This document shows positions 16,745 to 24,624 of a DNA stretch of 64,000 nucleotides, in pieces (position 1 is the stretch's first letter; each line of letters opens with the position of its first letter). This stretch comes from UBA2030 sp049969475 (lineage in GTDB: Bacteria > Bacteroidota > Bacteroidia > Bacteroidales > TTA-H9): assembly GCA_049969475.1 (NCBI GenBank), contig JBMFOU010000004.1, positions 1 to 64,000 on the forward strand. The letters are read 5' to 3'. The position numbers and the translations under genes are program-made. The notes under the pieces were generated by a model that saw nothing but the letters and a program-made list of their open reading frames with translations, was not told the DNA's origin and ran no database searches.

Positions 16745-17584
16745 TCAAAGTTGTTTTTGGGGAAAAGCCAGCAGGGGAAGATGGGCCTTGTAAAGGTCGC
16801 GTCGAGAGAGCACGGGTCGGAACCAGCCCGAAAAAGGACTTTGTCGGTGAAAATGGAAAGCAATCAGCGCTGGATTAATACGATTGATGCTATCGTAAAT
16901 CTCTTCCTTCGATTTTTCGCAATTGGCCAGATGTAAATAGCTGATATCTTTCATTTTTTCTTTTAGTTCTGAAAAAAGAGCATCATGTTCTTCTTCCAGA
17001 CGAATAAAGAGAAAATGGATTTCTGAGCTGAAAGGGGCCAAAAAATGCTGGGCTTCGACCATGCAGGGCTCGCAAAGTTTATCTGGGTCGATGGCGTAAA
17101 TAACCTTGCCCAGACCCGAAAAGCCACAATTGATGGGTATGGCAAGCACGGGGCAGAGGGCATTTTTCATAAGCTTTTCGGCTGTGCTACCTGTAAAATG
17201 GTTTTTTTGTCCCTGACCAACGGCACCTACAATAATCAAATCGGGTTGGTATTCTTTGGCAGCTTCAAGTATCTCAATATCTGGTTCACCTGTAGCAATG
17301 CTCGATTTTATAGCGATTTTTCCCTGCGATTTTTCGAAAGCTCTGGCTTCAAGATCTTTCATCCGGCGTTCGGCTTCTTCCCTTATTTCCTGCAAAATAC
17401 TCATGTCCAATACTGTTTGTGAGGCTATGCTGTCAGGGAACGCTCCAGCTGCTAGCATCACCTGATCGAAAATACTGTGAAACAGTAAGATGGAGGCACC
17501 GGTTACCCCGGCCATATCAAGACCATATTCTACCGTTACCCAGGTATGTTCCGAAAAATCAACAGGAATGAGAATTTTTTTCAT
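16745..17584 (-). CDS. Universal stress protein, tandem UspA domains
   Basis: 279 residues with two Usp folds. The N-terminal half (1-150) begins MKKILIPVDFSEH and ends with the nucleotide-binding pattern IIVGAVGQGQKNHFTGSTAEKLMKNA. The C-terminal half (about 155-279) begins KVIYAIDPD and lacks a complete G-2x-G-9x-G(S/T) motif, so only the first half probably binds ATP. Two-domain Usp proteins of this kind are common in Bacteroidota. It is the promoter-proximal gene of a two-gene unit with the phosphoesterase. Confidence 0.9.
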   Translation of the reverse strand: MKKILIPVDFSEHTWVTVEYGLDMAGVTGASILLFHSIFDQVMLAAGAFPDSIASQTVLDMSILQEIREEAERRMKDLEARAFEKSQGKIAIKSSIATGEPDIEILEAAKEYQPDLIIVGAVGQGQKNHFTGSTAEKLMKNALCPVLAIPINCGFSGLGKVIYAIDPDKLCEPCMVEAQHFLAPFSSEIHFLFIRLEEEHDALFSELKEKMKDISYLHLANCEKSKEEIYDSINRINPALIAFHFHRQSPFSGWFRPVLSRRDLYKAHLPLLAFPQKQL

Positions 17585-17949
17585 GGCTTGGGTGTTTGCA
17601 TCACAAAGATAATAAAAAATGCCCCACCTCTCTAGGTAAACTGAACCTGAAGTTTTGGTTATTGAAATGCCCGAGTCTAAATTCAGATAAATCTAGTGCT
17701 GGCTTTGGGTACCTTTGTTACCTTTTTGAATCAGAAAAAATAGGTTCTCAGGGGGTAAAACCAATGATATACGTACTATAGAAAAGTATGCAGATGATTA
17801 TCATTTTTTTATTGAACTCATACATCCTGGCAATTCATTTTTTTACCCGTGAATTTAGTGAGCAGTTTTGCTTATCGGATGGCAGCATCGATTGGAAGCA
17901 CTTGGTGAAGTTTAACTCAGGAGCTGCGAAATTGGAATAAGGCTTTTTA
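17585..17949. other. Intergenic region with possible decayed coding fragments
   Basis: 365 bases between two minus-strand genes. A TATCTTTG element at 17604-17611 (minus) probably serves the Usp gene. Plus-strand frames give short protein-like stretches (ESEKIGSQG near 17725; IEKYADDYHFFIELIHPGN near 17780; GSIDWKHLVKFN near 17890) in different frames broken by stops, which may be remnants of a lost gene. No family was recognised. Confidence 0.3.
17604..17611 (-). promoter_or_regulatory. -7 element (TATCTTTG) for the Usp-phosphoesterase unit
   Basis: TAnnTTTG match on the minus strand, 20 bases before the start codon at 17584. Confidence 0.5.
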
Positions 17950-18765
17950 TTAGGATTGTGGGTTGGATTTGAGCGAGAGGCTGCCTTTTACCAGAGCAAA
18001 TATTATGACATGAACCAGGATAATGGCGGCTCCTGAAGGGATGTTGAGTGCATAGGAAACCCCGAGGCCTATGACATTTCCAGCCAGACCCAGCAAAAAA
18101 GAATAAAAGATCATGTCTTTAAAACGGCGAGTTAACAGGTTGGCAGTAGTGGGCGGTATAGTTAGCAAGGCCAGCACCAGTATTATGCCTGCTACTTTAA
18201 TGCTCAGCACGATAGCCAATGCAATGAGCACCATAATGGTGTAACTGATAAAATGGACGGGAATCCGGTGGGTAGAGGCGTATTCGGCATCGAAAGCCGT
18301 GGCCAGTATCAGTCGATAAAAAAATCCGAAAAATAAAAGAATTAGAAACACCAGAGCGGCCATCATCCAAAGCTCCGCGCTACTTACGGCAAGGATGCTT
18401 CCGAAAAGACTGCTCATGAGATTGGGAGCATAACCCGGTGTAAGAAATGTAAAAATGATTCCCAGGGCCATACCCAATGACCAAAGAATGCCGATGGCTG
18501 AATCCTCCCTCACTTCGGTGCGCCCCGAGAGCCATTGAATGGCAAACCCGGTAAGAATGGCAAACATGGCAGCTCCTGCCAAAGGACTGAATCCTATGAA
18601 ATAGGCTATGCCCATACCTCCGAAAGAAGCGTGGGTGATTCCTCCGCTAATAAATACCAACCTCCGGCTTACAATATAACTGCCAATAAAGGCACAAATG
18701 AGGGCACTCAGCAGCGAGGCCATCAAGGCATGCTGAAAAAAAGTATATCCCAGCAGGTTATTCAT
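17950..18765 (-). CDS. znuB: Zinc/manganese-type ABC transporter permease (ZnuB-like)
   Basis: 271 residues of the ABC-3 permease family, with about eight hydrophobic helices. Characteristic segments are IVSRRLVFISGGITHASFGG near the N-terminus and LLTIPPTTANLLTRR near residue 200. Start chosen at the ATG in MNNLLGYTFFQ, which overlaps the ATPase stop by eight bases (ATGAATAA); the frame runs 20 codons further upstream inside the ATPase gene, but that stretch is not family-like. It is the third component of the importer with the adjacent ATPase and binding protein. Confidence 0.9.
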   Translation of the reverse strand: MNNLLGYTFFQHALMASLLSALICAFIGSYIVSRRLVFISGGITHASFGGMGIAYFIGFSPLAGAAMFAILTGFAIQWLSGRTEVREDSAIGILWSLGMALGIIFTFLTPGYAPNLMSSLFGSILAVSSAELWMMAALVFLILLFFGFFYRLILATAFDAEYASTHRIPVHFISYTIMVLIALAIVLSIKVAGIILVLALLTIPPTTANLLTRRFKDMIFYSFLLGLAGNVIGLGVSYALNIPSGAAIILVHVIIFALVKGSLSLKSNPQS

Positions 18766-19528
18766 GGATGTGCGTATGTTTTTCGGTTTCGTGTTGCGAA
18801 AGTACCCGGTGGGGCACTGGTCCATGGGCTACCAGCTCGATCGGGCAGTTATATACCTTAAGTACTTCGGTAGTAATCTCTGGCCCCGGGTGGTAATGTA
18901 ATTCCCCATTAACACAGGCAATGGATTTAACATAGGCCGGAATGATGCCCAGGTCGTGCGAAACCATGAGGATGGTAAGACCCTCGTTGTTGAGATCCTT
19001 CAATAGATCATAAAGCTCCGATTCGAACTGATTGTCGGCATAAGTGGAGGGTTCGTCGAGCAACAGAAGTGAGGGACGTGAAATAAGGGCCCGAGCCAAA
19101 AAAATTCTTTGCATCTGCCCTCCTGAGAGGCTTCCAATGCTCTTTCCTTTCAGGTGACTGGCATGAAGCTTCTCCATCAGTTCCTCCACCTTCTTTCTGT
19201 CCTCCGCTGTATAACGACCGAATAATCCCTTTTTACCCAATAAACCTGAGAGAATGACCTCTTCGGTGGTTATAGGAAATCGTTTGTCGAAAGTATTTAC
19301 CTGAGGTAAATAACCCAGGCCCTGCCCATTTTCCAGGTTATAAATAATTTCACCGCTCAATGGGGGTAAAAGACCTGCAATGGTCTTCACCAGCGTGGTT
19401 TTTCCTCCCCCGTTGGGCCCTATGATGCCGATAAAATCACCCTTGTGCACTGTCAGATTGACATTGCGTATTACAGGTTTGTTTTGATAGCCGGCACTTA
19501 AGTTTTTGATTTCTAAAATTTTGCTCAT
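18758..19528 (-). CDS. znuC: Zinc/manganese-type ABC transporter ATP-binding protein (ZnuC-like)
   Basis: 256 residues. Walker A is GPNGGGKTTLVK (residues 36-47), the signature is LSGGQMQRIFLARAL, Walker B is LLLLDEPS, and the switch histidine lies in MVSHDLG. The C-terminus ends in a His-rich tail (HETEKHTHIHE) that could bind metal, a feature seen in zinc systems. It follows znuA by 76 bases and overlaps znuB by eight bases. Metal identity (Zn, Mn or Fe) is inferred from family and His content only. Confidence 0.9.
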   Translation of the reverse strand: MSKILEIKNLSAGYQNKPVIRNVNLTVHKGDFIGIIGPNGGGKTTLVKTIAGLLPPLSGEIIYNLENGQGLGYLPQVNTFDKRFPITTEEVILSGLLGKKGLFGRYTAEDRKKVEELMEKLHASHLKGKSIGSLSGGQMQRIFLARALISRPSLLLLDEPSTYADNQFESELYDLLKDLNNEGLTILMVSHDLGIIPAYVKSIACVNGELHYHPGPEITTEVLKVYNCPIELVAHGPVPHRVLSQHETEKHTHIHE

Positions 19529-19604
19529 TTGATGAAATCGCCCTTTCTCAACTTATCAATCATAATACCATGCTTGCCTGGGTGAAATGAGTGATGATAC
19601 TAAG

Positions 19605-20617
19605 TTAGTTAGCTTTTAATGCATTGTGCATCAAGCGAATGATTTCCCCCAGGTTCGTCTCCCAATCTTCAGCCATGGGATCGAAGGGAACCACTTGTCC
19701 ACCGATTTCGCGGGCTATGGTTTCTGCATTTTCCCGGTCAAACTGTTTTTGAATAAAAATGACTTTAATTTCATCCTTTTTCGCGAGGTCGATAAATTCC
19801 TTGAGGCCCCGGGCTGTGGGTGCATTGCCTCCTTTTTCGATAGCAATCTGGTTTAAGCCGTAATCTCTGGCAAAATAGGTAAGGGCCGGATGAAAAATCA
19901 TGAAATTCTTTCCCTGCAAAGGTGCTAAGTGATGAGTAGCCAAAGAATCGAGGGCATGGATGCGGGCCGATAATCGTTGGAGGTTTTGTTGGTATTCCTC
20001 CTGTTTGGTGGGATTGATTCGCGACAGGGCTTTAGCTGTATTTTGGGCCAGTACAAGTGCCTGACGAGGCGAAAGCCAATAATGAGGATCGATACCTTCT
20101 TTATGNNNNNNNNNNNNNNNNNNNNNNNNNNNNNNNNNNNNNNNNNNNNNNNNNNNNNNNNNNNNNNNNNNNNNNNNNNNNNNNNNNNNNNNNNNNNNNN
20201 NNNNNGTACAAGTGCCTGACGAGGCGAAAGCCAATAATGAGGATCGATACCTTCTTTATGGTGGTGATCTTCACCCTTTATCAAATCCAATCCTTCCGAC
20301 CAATCAACGACCTTCATGGCAGAATTGGTGCTGAGAAACTTAGGCTCCCATTGTTCCTCGAAAGCAAGATGTCCGTTTTTGATCCATAAAACAGCTTCAC
20401 CCACCTTTGCCATCTGCTGGGGGGTGAGGTCGTACGTCTCGTGGCTGGACCCTGGTGTTACCAACACTTCGATCTCTAAATCGTTACCAGCAATCTGTTC
20501 AACGAAATACTTTTGCGGTAAAATGCTGACAACTACAAGTTTTTTCCCTTCTGGCCTCGTAGCGGTGCATGAGGCCAAAAACATTAAAAGCGCAAAAACT
20601 TTTACCCCGTGTCGCAT
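19605..20617 (-). CDS. znuA: Metal ABC transporter substrate-binding lipoprotein (ZnuA-like), split by assembly gap
   Basis: The sequence contains 100 Ns and a duplicated 55-bp end. Removing 155 bases leaves 858 bases, an exact 285-codon frame plus stop, and joins PHYWLSPRQALV to LAQNTAKALSRINP without a break. The N-terminus is a lipoprotein signal with lipobox LASC (Cys17). Cluster A-I family features are visible: SHETYDLTP (metal His), KNGHLAFE, a short His loop (EDHHHKEGIDPHYW), FHPALTYFARDYG and a C-terminal PFDPMAEDW. It binds Zn2+ or Mn2+ outside the inner membrane and delivers it to ZnuB. It is a real gene, not a pseudogene; the apparent frameshift is an assembly artefact. Confidence 0.9.
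20051..20260. other. Scaffold gap (100 N) flanked by identical 55-bp contig ends
   Basis: Bases 20051-20105 and 20206-20260 are identical over 55 bases and flank Ns at 20106-20205. The two contigs overlap and should be merged, so no sequence is missing. An overlap of exactly 55 is what a k-mer of 55 in a de Bruijn assembler would leave. Confidence 0.95.
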
Positions 20618-20631
20618 AGTCGATTTTTTTT

Positions 20632-20639
20632 CAAATTTA
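20632..20639 (-). promoter_or_regulatory. -7 element (TAAATTTG) for the znuA-znuC-znuB operon
   Basis: TAnnTTTG match on the minus strand, 15 bases before the znuA start. No Zur-type palindrome could be identified with confidence. Confidence 0.5.
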
Positions 20640-20679
20640 GAAACAATTCAAACAAGCCGTATCTGCAAAAGTTCAGGTC

Positions 20680-21525
20680 TTAGGGTTTGGGTCGATAAAG
20701 GGTTGCCGTTCGTTTGACGGATGCAGCTGCAAAATAGCCCAGGGCGGTGCCACTGAGATTTCCCCGGACATTCGAGGGCGAGGGAGAAAACAGTGGGGTT
20801 TGAGGAAATAGTTCCCTTTGCATAAACGCCAGGTAGTCGCTGAACCAGCGCTCGATCCCATAAATTTCAAGAATAATGGTATCGCCAGGGTTAATTTCTT
20901 GCCCGCGGCGCTGGCTGGCAAAAGCTACGGTAACCCCGTTCAGATAAAGACCATCGAAAAAGCGGTCGTCGAAGCTGTTCCATTCGATCAGGCTATCGGT
21001 TTCCAATTTGCCATTAATTAGATATCTAATCATGTAGGCATCTTCCCCTTTTGGCTCCTGGCCAAAGAGCATAATTTCCCAGAAGTTGCTGCGGATTCCC
21101 TCTCTGAAGTTCACCCGGGCCGAGTCGGGTTGCATACCTCGGGGCAGGTTGCTTTCAGCATAATAGTATTCTGAACCTCCTATAGGGGTTTTCAGACGAA
21201 TTCCCAACCGATAGGTAGTTCCCACTATGCCTGTAAAATGGCTGGGAGTAGTGTAAATGCCCGGAGAGGATTCCAATAGGGGGATGCTATCGCCGTTGAA
21301 ACTGAGAAAAACATGGGCCCCGCTGACTAAAGGAACGGGTTGATTGCTGAAATAGGGTGCCGTGGTGGTTAGCTTGATGACGTGAGGACCTGGTTCGTTG
21401 GTTATCAAACCTTCAACCACCAGGCGGGTGTATGACTCGTCCAGCACTATATCCATTTTTTCGGTGCACGACACAGCACCAATGGCTAACCCCAAAACGA
21501 TATATAAGTACCCAAGTTTTTTCAT
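20680..21525 (-). CDS. DUF4249 family outer-membrane-associated lipoprotein
   Basis: 281 residues. The N-terminal lipoprotein signal ends in GAVSC (Cys20). The DUF4249 pattern follows: YTRLVVEGLITNEPGPHVIKL near residues 32-52 and TYRLGIRLKTPIG in the middle. It is encoded 1 base after the TonB-dependent receptor stop, the usual arrangement for DUF4249 proteins, which are thought to act as lipoprotein partners of TonB receptors. The substrate is unknown. Confidence 0.85.
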   Translation of the reverse strand: MKKLGYLYIVLGLAIGAVSCTEKMDIVLDESYTRLVVEGLITNEPGPHVIKLTTTAPYFSNQPVPLVSGAHVFLSFNGDSIPLLESSPGIYTTPSHFTGIVGTTYRLGIRLKTPIGGSEYYYAESNLPRGMQPDSARVNFREGIRSNFWEIMLFGQEPKGEDAYMIRYLINGKLETDSLIEWNSFDDRFFDGLYLNGVTVAFASQRRGQEINPGDTIILEIYGIERWFSDYLAFMQRELFPQTPLFSPSPSNVRGNLSGTALGYFAAASVKRTATLYRPKP

Positions 21526-21526
21526 T

Positions 21527-23866
21527 CTAAAAGCTGAAATTAAAGGTTACACTGGGAATGACGCCAAAGAGGTATGTTTTTTCAGCTATTGTACGCTGGG
21601 GGTCTTCAGGATCCTGGCGAAAATTGATGGTCCAGGCATTTTTTCTGCCATAAGCATTGTAAAGTGAGAAATTCCATTCATAGTTCCATTTACGTCCAGG
21701 TTTCTCCCTGGCTTTGAGGATGATGGAGAGATCAAGCCGATGGTATGCGGGCATGCGGTAAGCATTTCGTTCGGAATACACCGGAACAATGTTATTACCT
21801 ATGATGGCCCGTCCGGTGGGAAAGGTTACTGGGGTCCCCGAGGCATACACCCAGTTGGCTGAGAGCGTGAGCCGGGGGTTTATTTCATAATTGGAAACCA
21901 CTGAAATTTCGTGGGGCTTGTCGTAGGATGGTGAGTAGGGCTTGCCTTCATTAATCGTTTCAATGTAACGTTTGCTTCTGGAGAAAGTGTAGGCTACCCA
22001 ACCGTTGAGGCGTCCGGTTTTGCGACGAAGCAGCAATTCAATACCATAAGCCCGTGCTTCACCTGTGCGGAGTTCGGCTTCAAGGTATTTGTTGAATAAA
22101 AGCTGGGCTTGATCTTTAAAGTCGATGGCCTGGGCAGTATGCTTGTAGTAAATTTCAATACTGGCTTCGAGTGTGTTTCGGACCAAATTTCTGAAATAGC
22201 CGGCAGCTACAATATCGGAGCGTTGTGGCTCGACGTTGGGGCTGGTCATAAACCAGATATCCAACGGGGTGCCGGCAGTAGAGTTCTGTGCCAGCTGAAT
22301 ATATTGAACCGTTCTGGAATAGGAGGCTTTAAGGCTTGATTCCTCGTCGATAAGGTAAGTTGCCGAAAGTCTGGGTTCCAATGCCATACGGTGGTGATAA
22401 AAATCTGACTGGCCATAACGAATAGAGTCAATTACCTGCCCTTTAGAATCGAATGTAAATACCGTGGCGGGGCCTACATTGTTGAAAATTGAGAATCTAA
22501 GCCCGTATTTAAGCGAAAGCAACTGACCCAGCTGTTGGTCGTTTGAGATATAGACCGCCGATTCTAATCCATGCTGCATGGGTATAGCCAGGCGATTGAA
22601 AGAGGTTTGGCTGCCAATGCCTTCAACAATGCCTGGATTAAAAACATGATATAGCGAGTGTACCCCAAAGCGAATGGTATTCTCAGGCGTCAAAAACCAG
22701 GTAAAATCGGCTTTTAGTCCATAATCCTTTATTCCTGAAGTCCATTCGAAGGCATTGGCCTGTTCTTCAGGTGTACCCACGAAATAATCGTAATTGGTGT
22801 ATATTCCGGTAAAATTGGCAAAAATACGATCGCTGAAAAGGTGATTCCACCGGATTGTAAGGGTCTGATTGCCAAAGTCGAGTCCACCGAACTGATTTTT
22901 AAACACGTCGCGACCCAGGTATCCCGATACGAATAATCGATTTTTTTCGTCAAGCGTATGACTTACTTTGGCATTTAGATCGTAGAAATACAAGGAGTTT
23001 TCTCGAATCGCCTTGTCTTTGGCCAGGGGCAGAAATAAATCGGCATACGAGCGACGACCGGCTACGATGAAAGAACTGCGGCCTGTTTGAATAGGGCCCT
23101 CGAGCGTCAGGCGACTCGAGATAAGCCCAATGCCTCCGGTGCCATGAAAAGTGCGATTATTTCCGTCGCGTGTGCGTATATCAAGCAAGCTGGACAAACG
23201 CCCTCCGTCGCTGGCCGGAATATCGCCTTTATAGATTTTCACATCTTTTACTACATCATTATTGAAAACGGAGAAAAATCCGAGTAGGTGGGCGGCATTG
23301 TATACCTGTGCTTCGTCAAGCAAGATCAGGTTTTGGTCGGGAGCGCCCCCTCTCACGCTAAAGCCCGTAGAGCCCTCGGCCACCATTTTCACCCCTGGCA
23401 ACATCTGCATGGCCCTTACAATATCAACCTCGCCCAACAGAGCAGGAATTCGTTCTATGGTTTTAGCGTCTAACCGCACTACACTCATTTCGTTGGAACG
23501 CACATTGGCATCCGATTTTTCGGCGCTAATTACTACCGCCTCCAGCTCTTTAGTCTGACGAACCAGGGCAACATCGAGCCTTACATTCGAACGACTCAGG
23601 TCAACCCGTAAGGTTTGGCGCTTGTAGCCAACAAATGAATACTCCAGTTGATAGATGCCTGCCGGCAAGCTCAAGGAATAAAAACCATATACATTACTGG
23701 AAGTTCCTGCCAGTAATTCTTTTACAAAAACCGTAGCCCCTATCAGGAGTTCTCCATTTTCAGCATCGGTGATGGTACCTCTCACTGTGAAGCGTGGAAG
23801 CTCCTCAGCACGCAGAGGCAGTGATAGAAAATACAGGATAAATATTACTACGTTTAACGATTTCAT
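21527..23866 (-). CDS. TonB-dependent receptor with carboxypeptidase-regulatory-like domain
   Basis: 779 residues. Signal peptide about 1-21; a carboxypeptidase-D regulatory-like domain about 27-105 (VRGTITDAENGELLIGATVFV); a plug about 115-235 (MLPGVKMVAEGSTGFSVRGG, then LILLDEAQVYNAAHLLGFFSVFN); then a beta-barrel of ~540 residues ending in Phe (VTFNFSF). It is shorter than SusC proteins (~1000) and has no SusD partner; the DUF4249 gene takes that place. Such receptors import metal chelates, peptides or other ligands using TonB. A perfect 9-bp hairpin with a T-rich tail ends only 10 bases before its ATG. Confidence 0.9.
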   Translation of the reverse strand: MKSLNVVIFILYFLSLPLRAEELPRFTVRGTITDAENGELLIGATVFVKELLAGTSSNVYGFYSLSLPAGIYQLEYSFVGYKRQTLRVDLSRSNVRLDVALVRQTKELEAVVISAEKSDANVRSNEMSVVRLDAKTIERIPALLGEVDIVRAMQMLPGVKMVAEGSTGFSVRGGAPDQNLILLDEAQVYNAAHLLGFFSVFNNDVVKDVKIYKGDIPASDGGRLSSLLDIRTRDGNNRTFHGTGGIGLISSRLTLEGPIQTGRSSFIVAGRRSYADLFLPLAKDKAIRENSLYFYDLNAKVSHTLDEKNRLFVSGYLGRDVFKNQFGGLDFGNQTLTIRWNHLFSDRIFANFTGIYTNYDYFVGTPEEQANAFEWTSGIKDYGLKADFTWFLTPENTIRFGVHSLYHVFNPGIVEGIGSQTSFNRLAIPMQHGLESAVYISNDQQLGQLLSLKYGLRFSIFNNVGPATVFTFDSKGQVIDSIRYGQSDFYHHRMALEPRLSATYLIDEESSLKASYSRTVQYIQLAQNSTAGTPLDIWFMTSPNVEPQRSDIVAAGYFRNLVRNTLEASIEIYYKHTAQAIDFKDQAQLLFNKYLEAELRTGEARAYGIELLLRRKTGRLNGWVAYTFSRSKRYIETINEGKPYSPSYDKPHEISVVSNYEINPRLTLSANWVYASGTPVTFPTGRAIIGNNIVPVYSERNAYRMPAYHRLDLSIILKAREKPGRKWNYEWNFSLYNAYGRKNAWTINFRQDPEDPQRTIAEKTYLFGVIPSVTFNFSF

Positions 23867-23899
23867 AGAAAGAAAAACCGGGATTTGTTTAATCCCGGT
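23867..23899 (-). terminator. Hairpin with T-rich tail just upstream of the TonB receptor start
   Basis: Perfect 9-bp stem ACCGGGATT/AATCCCGGT (23877-23885 with 23891-23899), five-base loop, followed on the minus strand by TTTTCTTTCT and then the ATG at 23866. It is a terminator after the upstream gene, or an attenuator of the receptor. Confidence 0.75.
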
Positions 23900-23931
23900 A
23901 AATCAACGTTGAACATAAGGTTTGGTTCATC

Positions 23932-24606
23932 TTATTTCACGAAATTACCAAACATCAGGGCAATGCTACCTACTGGAGAGTTGAGGGCCCCCGATGACAT
24001 AAGGGGTTTAAGTCCCTCAGGGGTATTGTACTTTGCATCGAGGCCACCTACATACCGGTAGCCCACACCCAGGTTGAGTTTGAACCATGTAAACAGATTT
24101 ATTTCAATTTCAGCCTGGGGCGTGAGAACAAAAATGCCATCGGTACCCAACTCATCGATATTATTTTCGTTGGAGCCCTGAGAGTAGGTGATACCTCCCC
24201 ATCCGATTTTTGTACTGAGTGCCCAATGAAAGATTTTGTGTGATGGATGGATATAACCCAACCAGAAACCTCCGTGGCCGATTTGAGGCCGAAGGTTGGA
24301 ATAGGCGAGGGCATTATCCCCCTGCATGAGTGTAATGCTATAGCGGGGTTGGTCGGTGGTCAGTCCCTGGCCATAGCCCCCAAAGAAAAACATTTGGTTT
24401 ATGAGCACCGCACCGCCCCCTCCAACCGAAACACCAAAGGATCCATCGATTCCACTGAATTCTGTGATAGGTCCGCCAAATCCTGATATGCTTATTCCCT
24501 GTTCACGACTGAAAAGAAACTCGGGCTCTGTCTTGGTTTTTTCTTGACCCATGATCTGGGCTATCGTCATTCCAGAAAAAAGAAGCAAAACAATAATTTT
24601 CCTCAT
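23932..24606 (-). CDS. Hypothetical outer-membrane beta-barrel-like protein
   Basis: 224 residues with a clear signal peptide (cleavage likely after IMGQ, about residue 21). The rest is Gly-rich with alternating hydrophobic strands (FFFGGYGQGL, GGFWLGYIHPSH, KIGWGGITYSQG, FKLNLGVGYRYVGGL) and ends VGSIALMFGNFVK, the pattern of a small outer-membrane barrel. No family is recognised. It sits 18 bases after the MFS-spermidine synthase fusion gene and upstream of the TonB receptor, so it is probably part of the same unit up to the hairpin at 23877. Confidence 0.7.
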   Translation of the reverse strand: MRKIIVLLLFSGMTIAQIMGQEKTKTEPEFLFSREQGISISGFGGPITEFSGIDGSFGVSVGGGGAVLINQMFFFGGYGQGLTTDQPRYSITLMQGDNALAYSNLRPQIGHGGFWLGYIHPSHKIFHWALSTKIGWGGITYSQGSNENNIDELGTDGIFVLTPQAEIEINLFTWFKLNLGVGYRYVGGLDAKYNTPEGLKPLMSSGALNSPVGSIALMFGNFVK

Positions 24607-24624
24607 GGTTTTGTTTTTGGGGAT

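Noticed and set aside
20051..20260. Tandem 55-bp repeat and znuA pseudogene
   Set aside because: The repeat is an assembly overlap; merging the ends restores an intact znuA.
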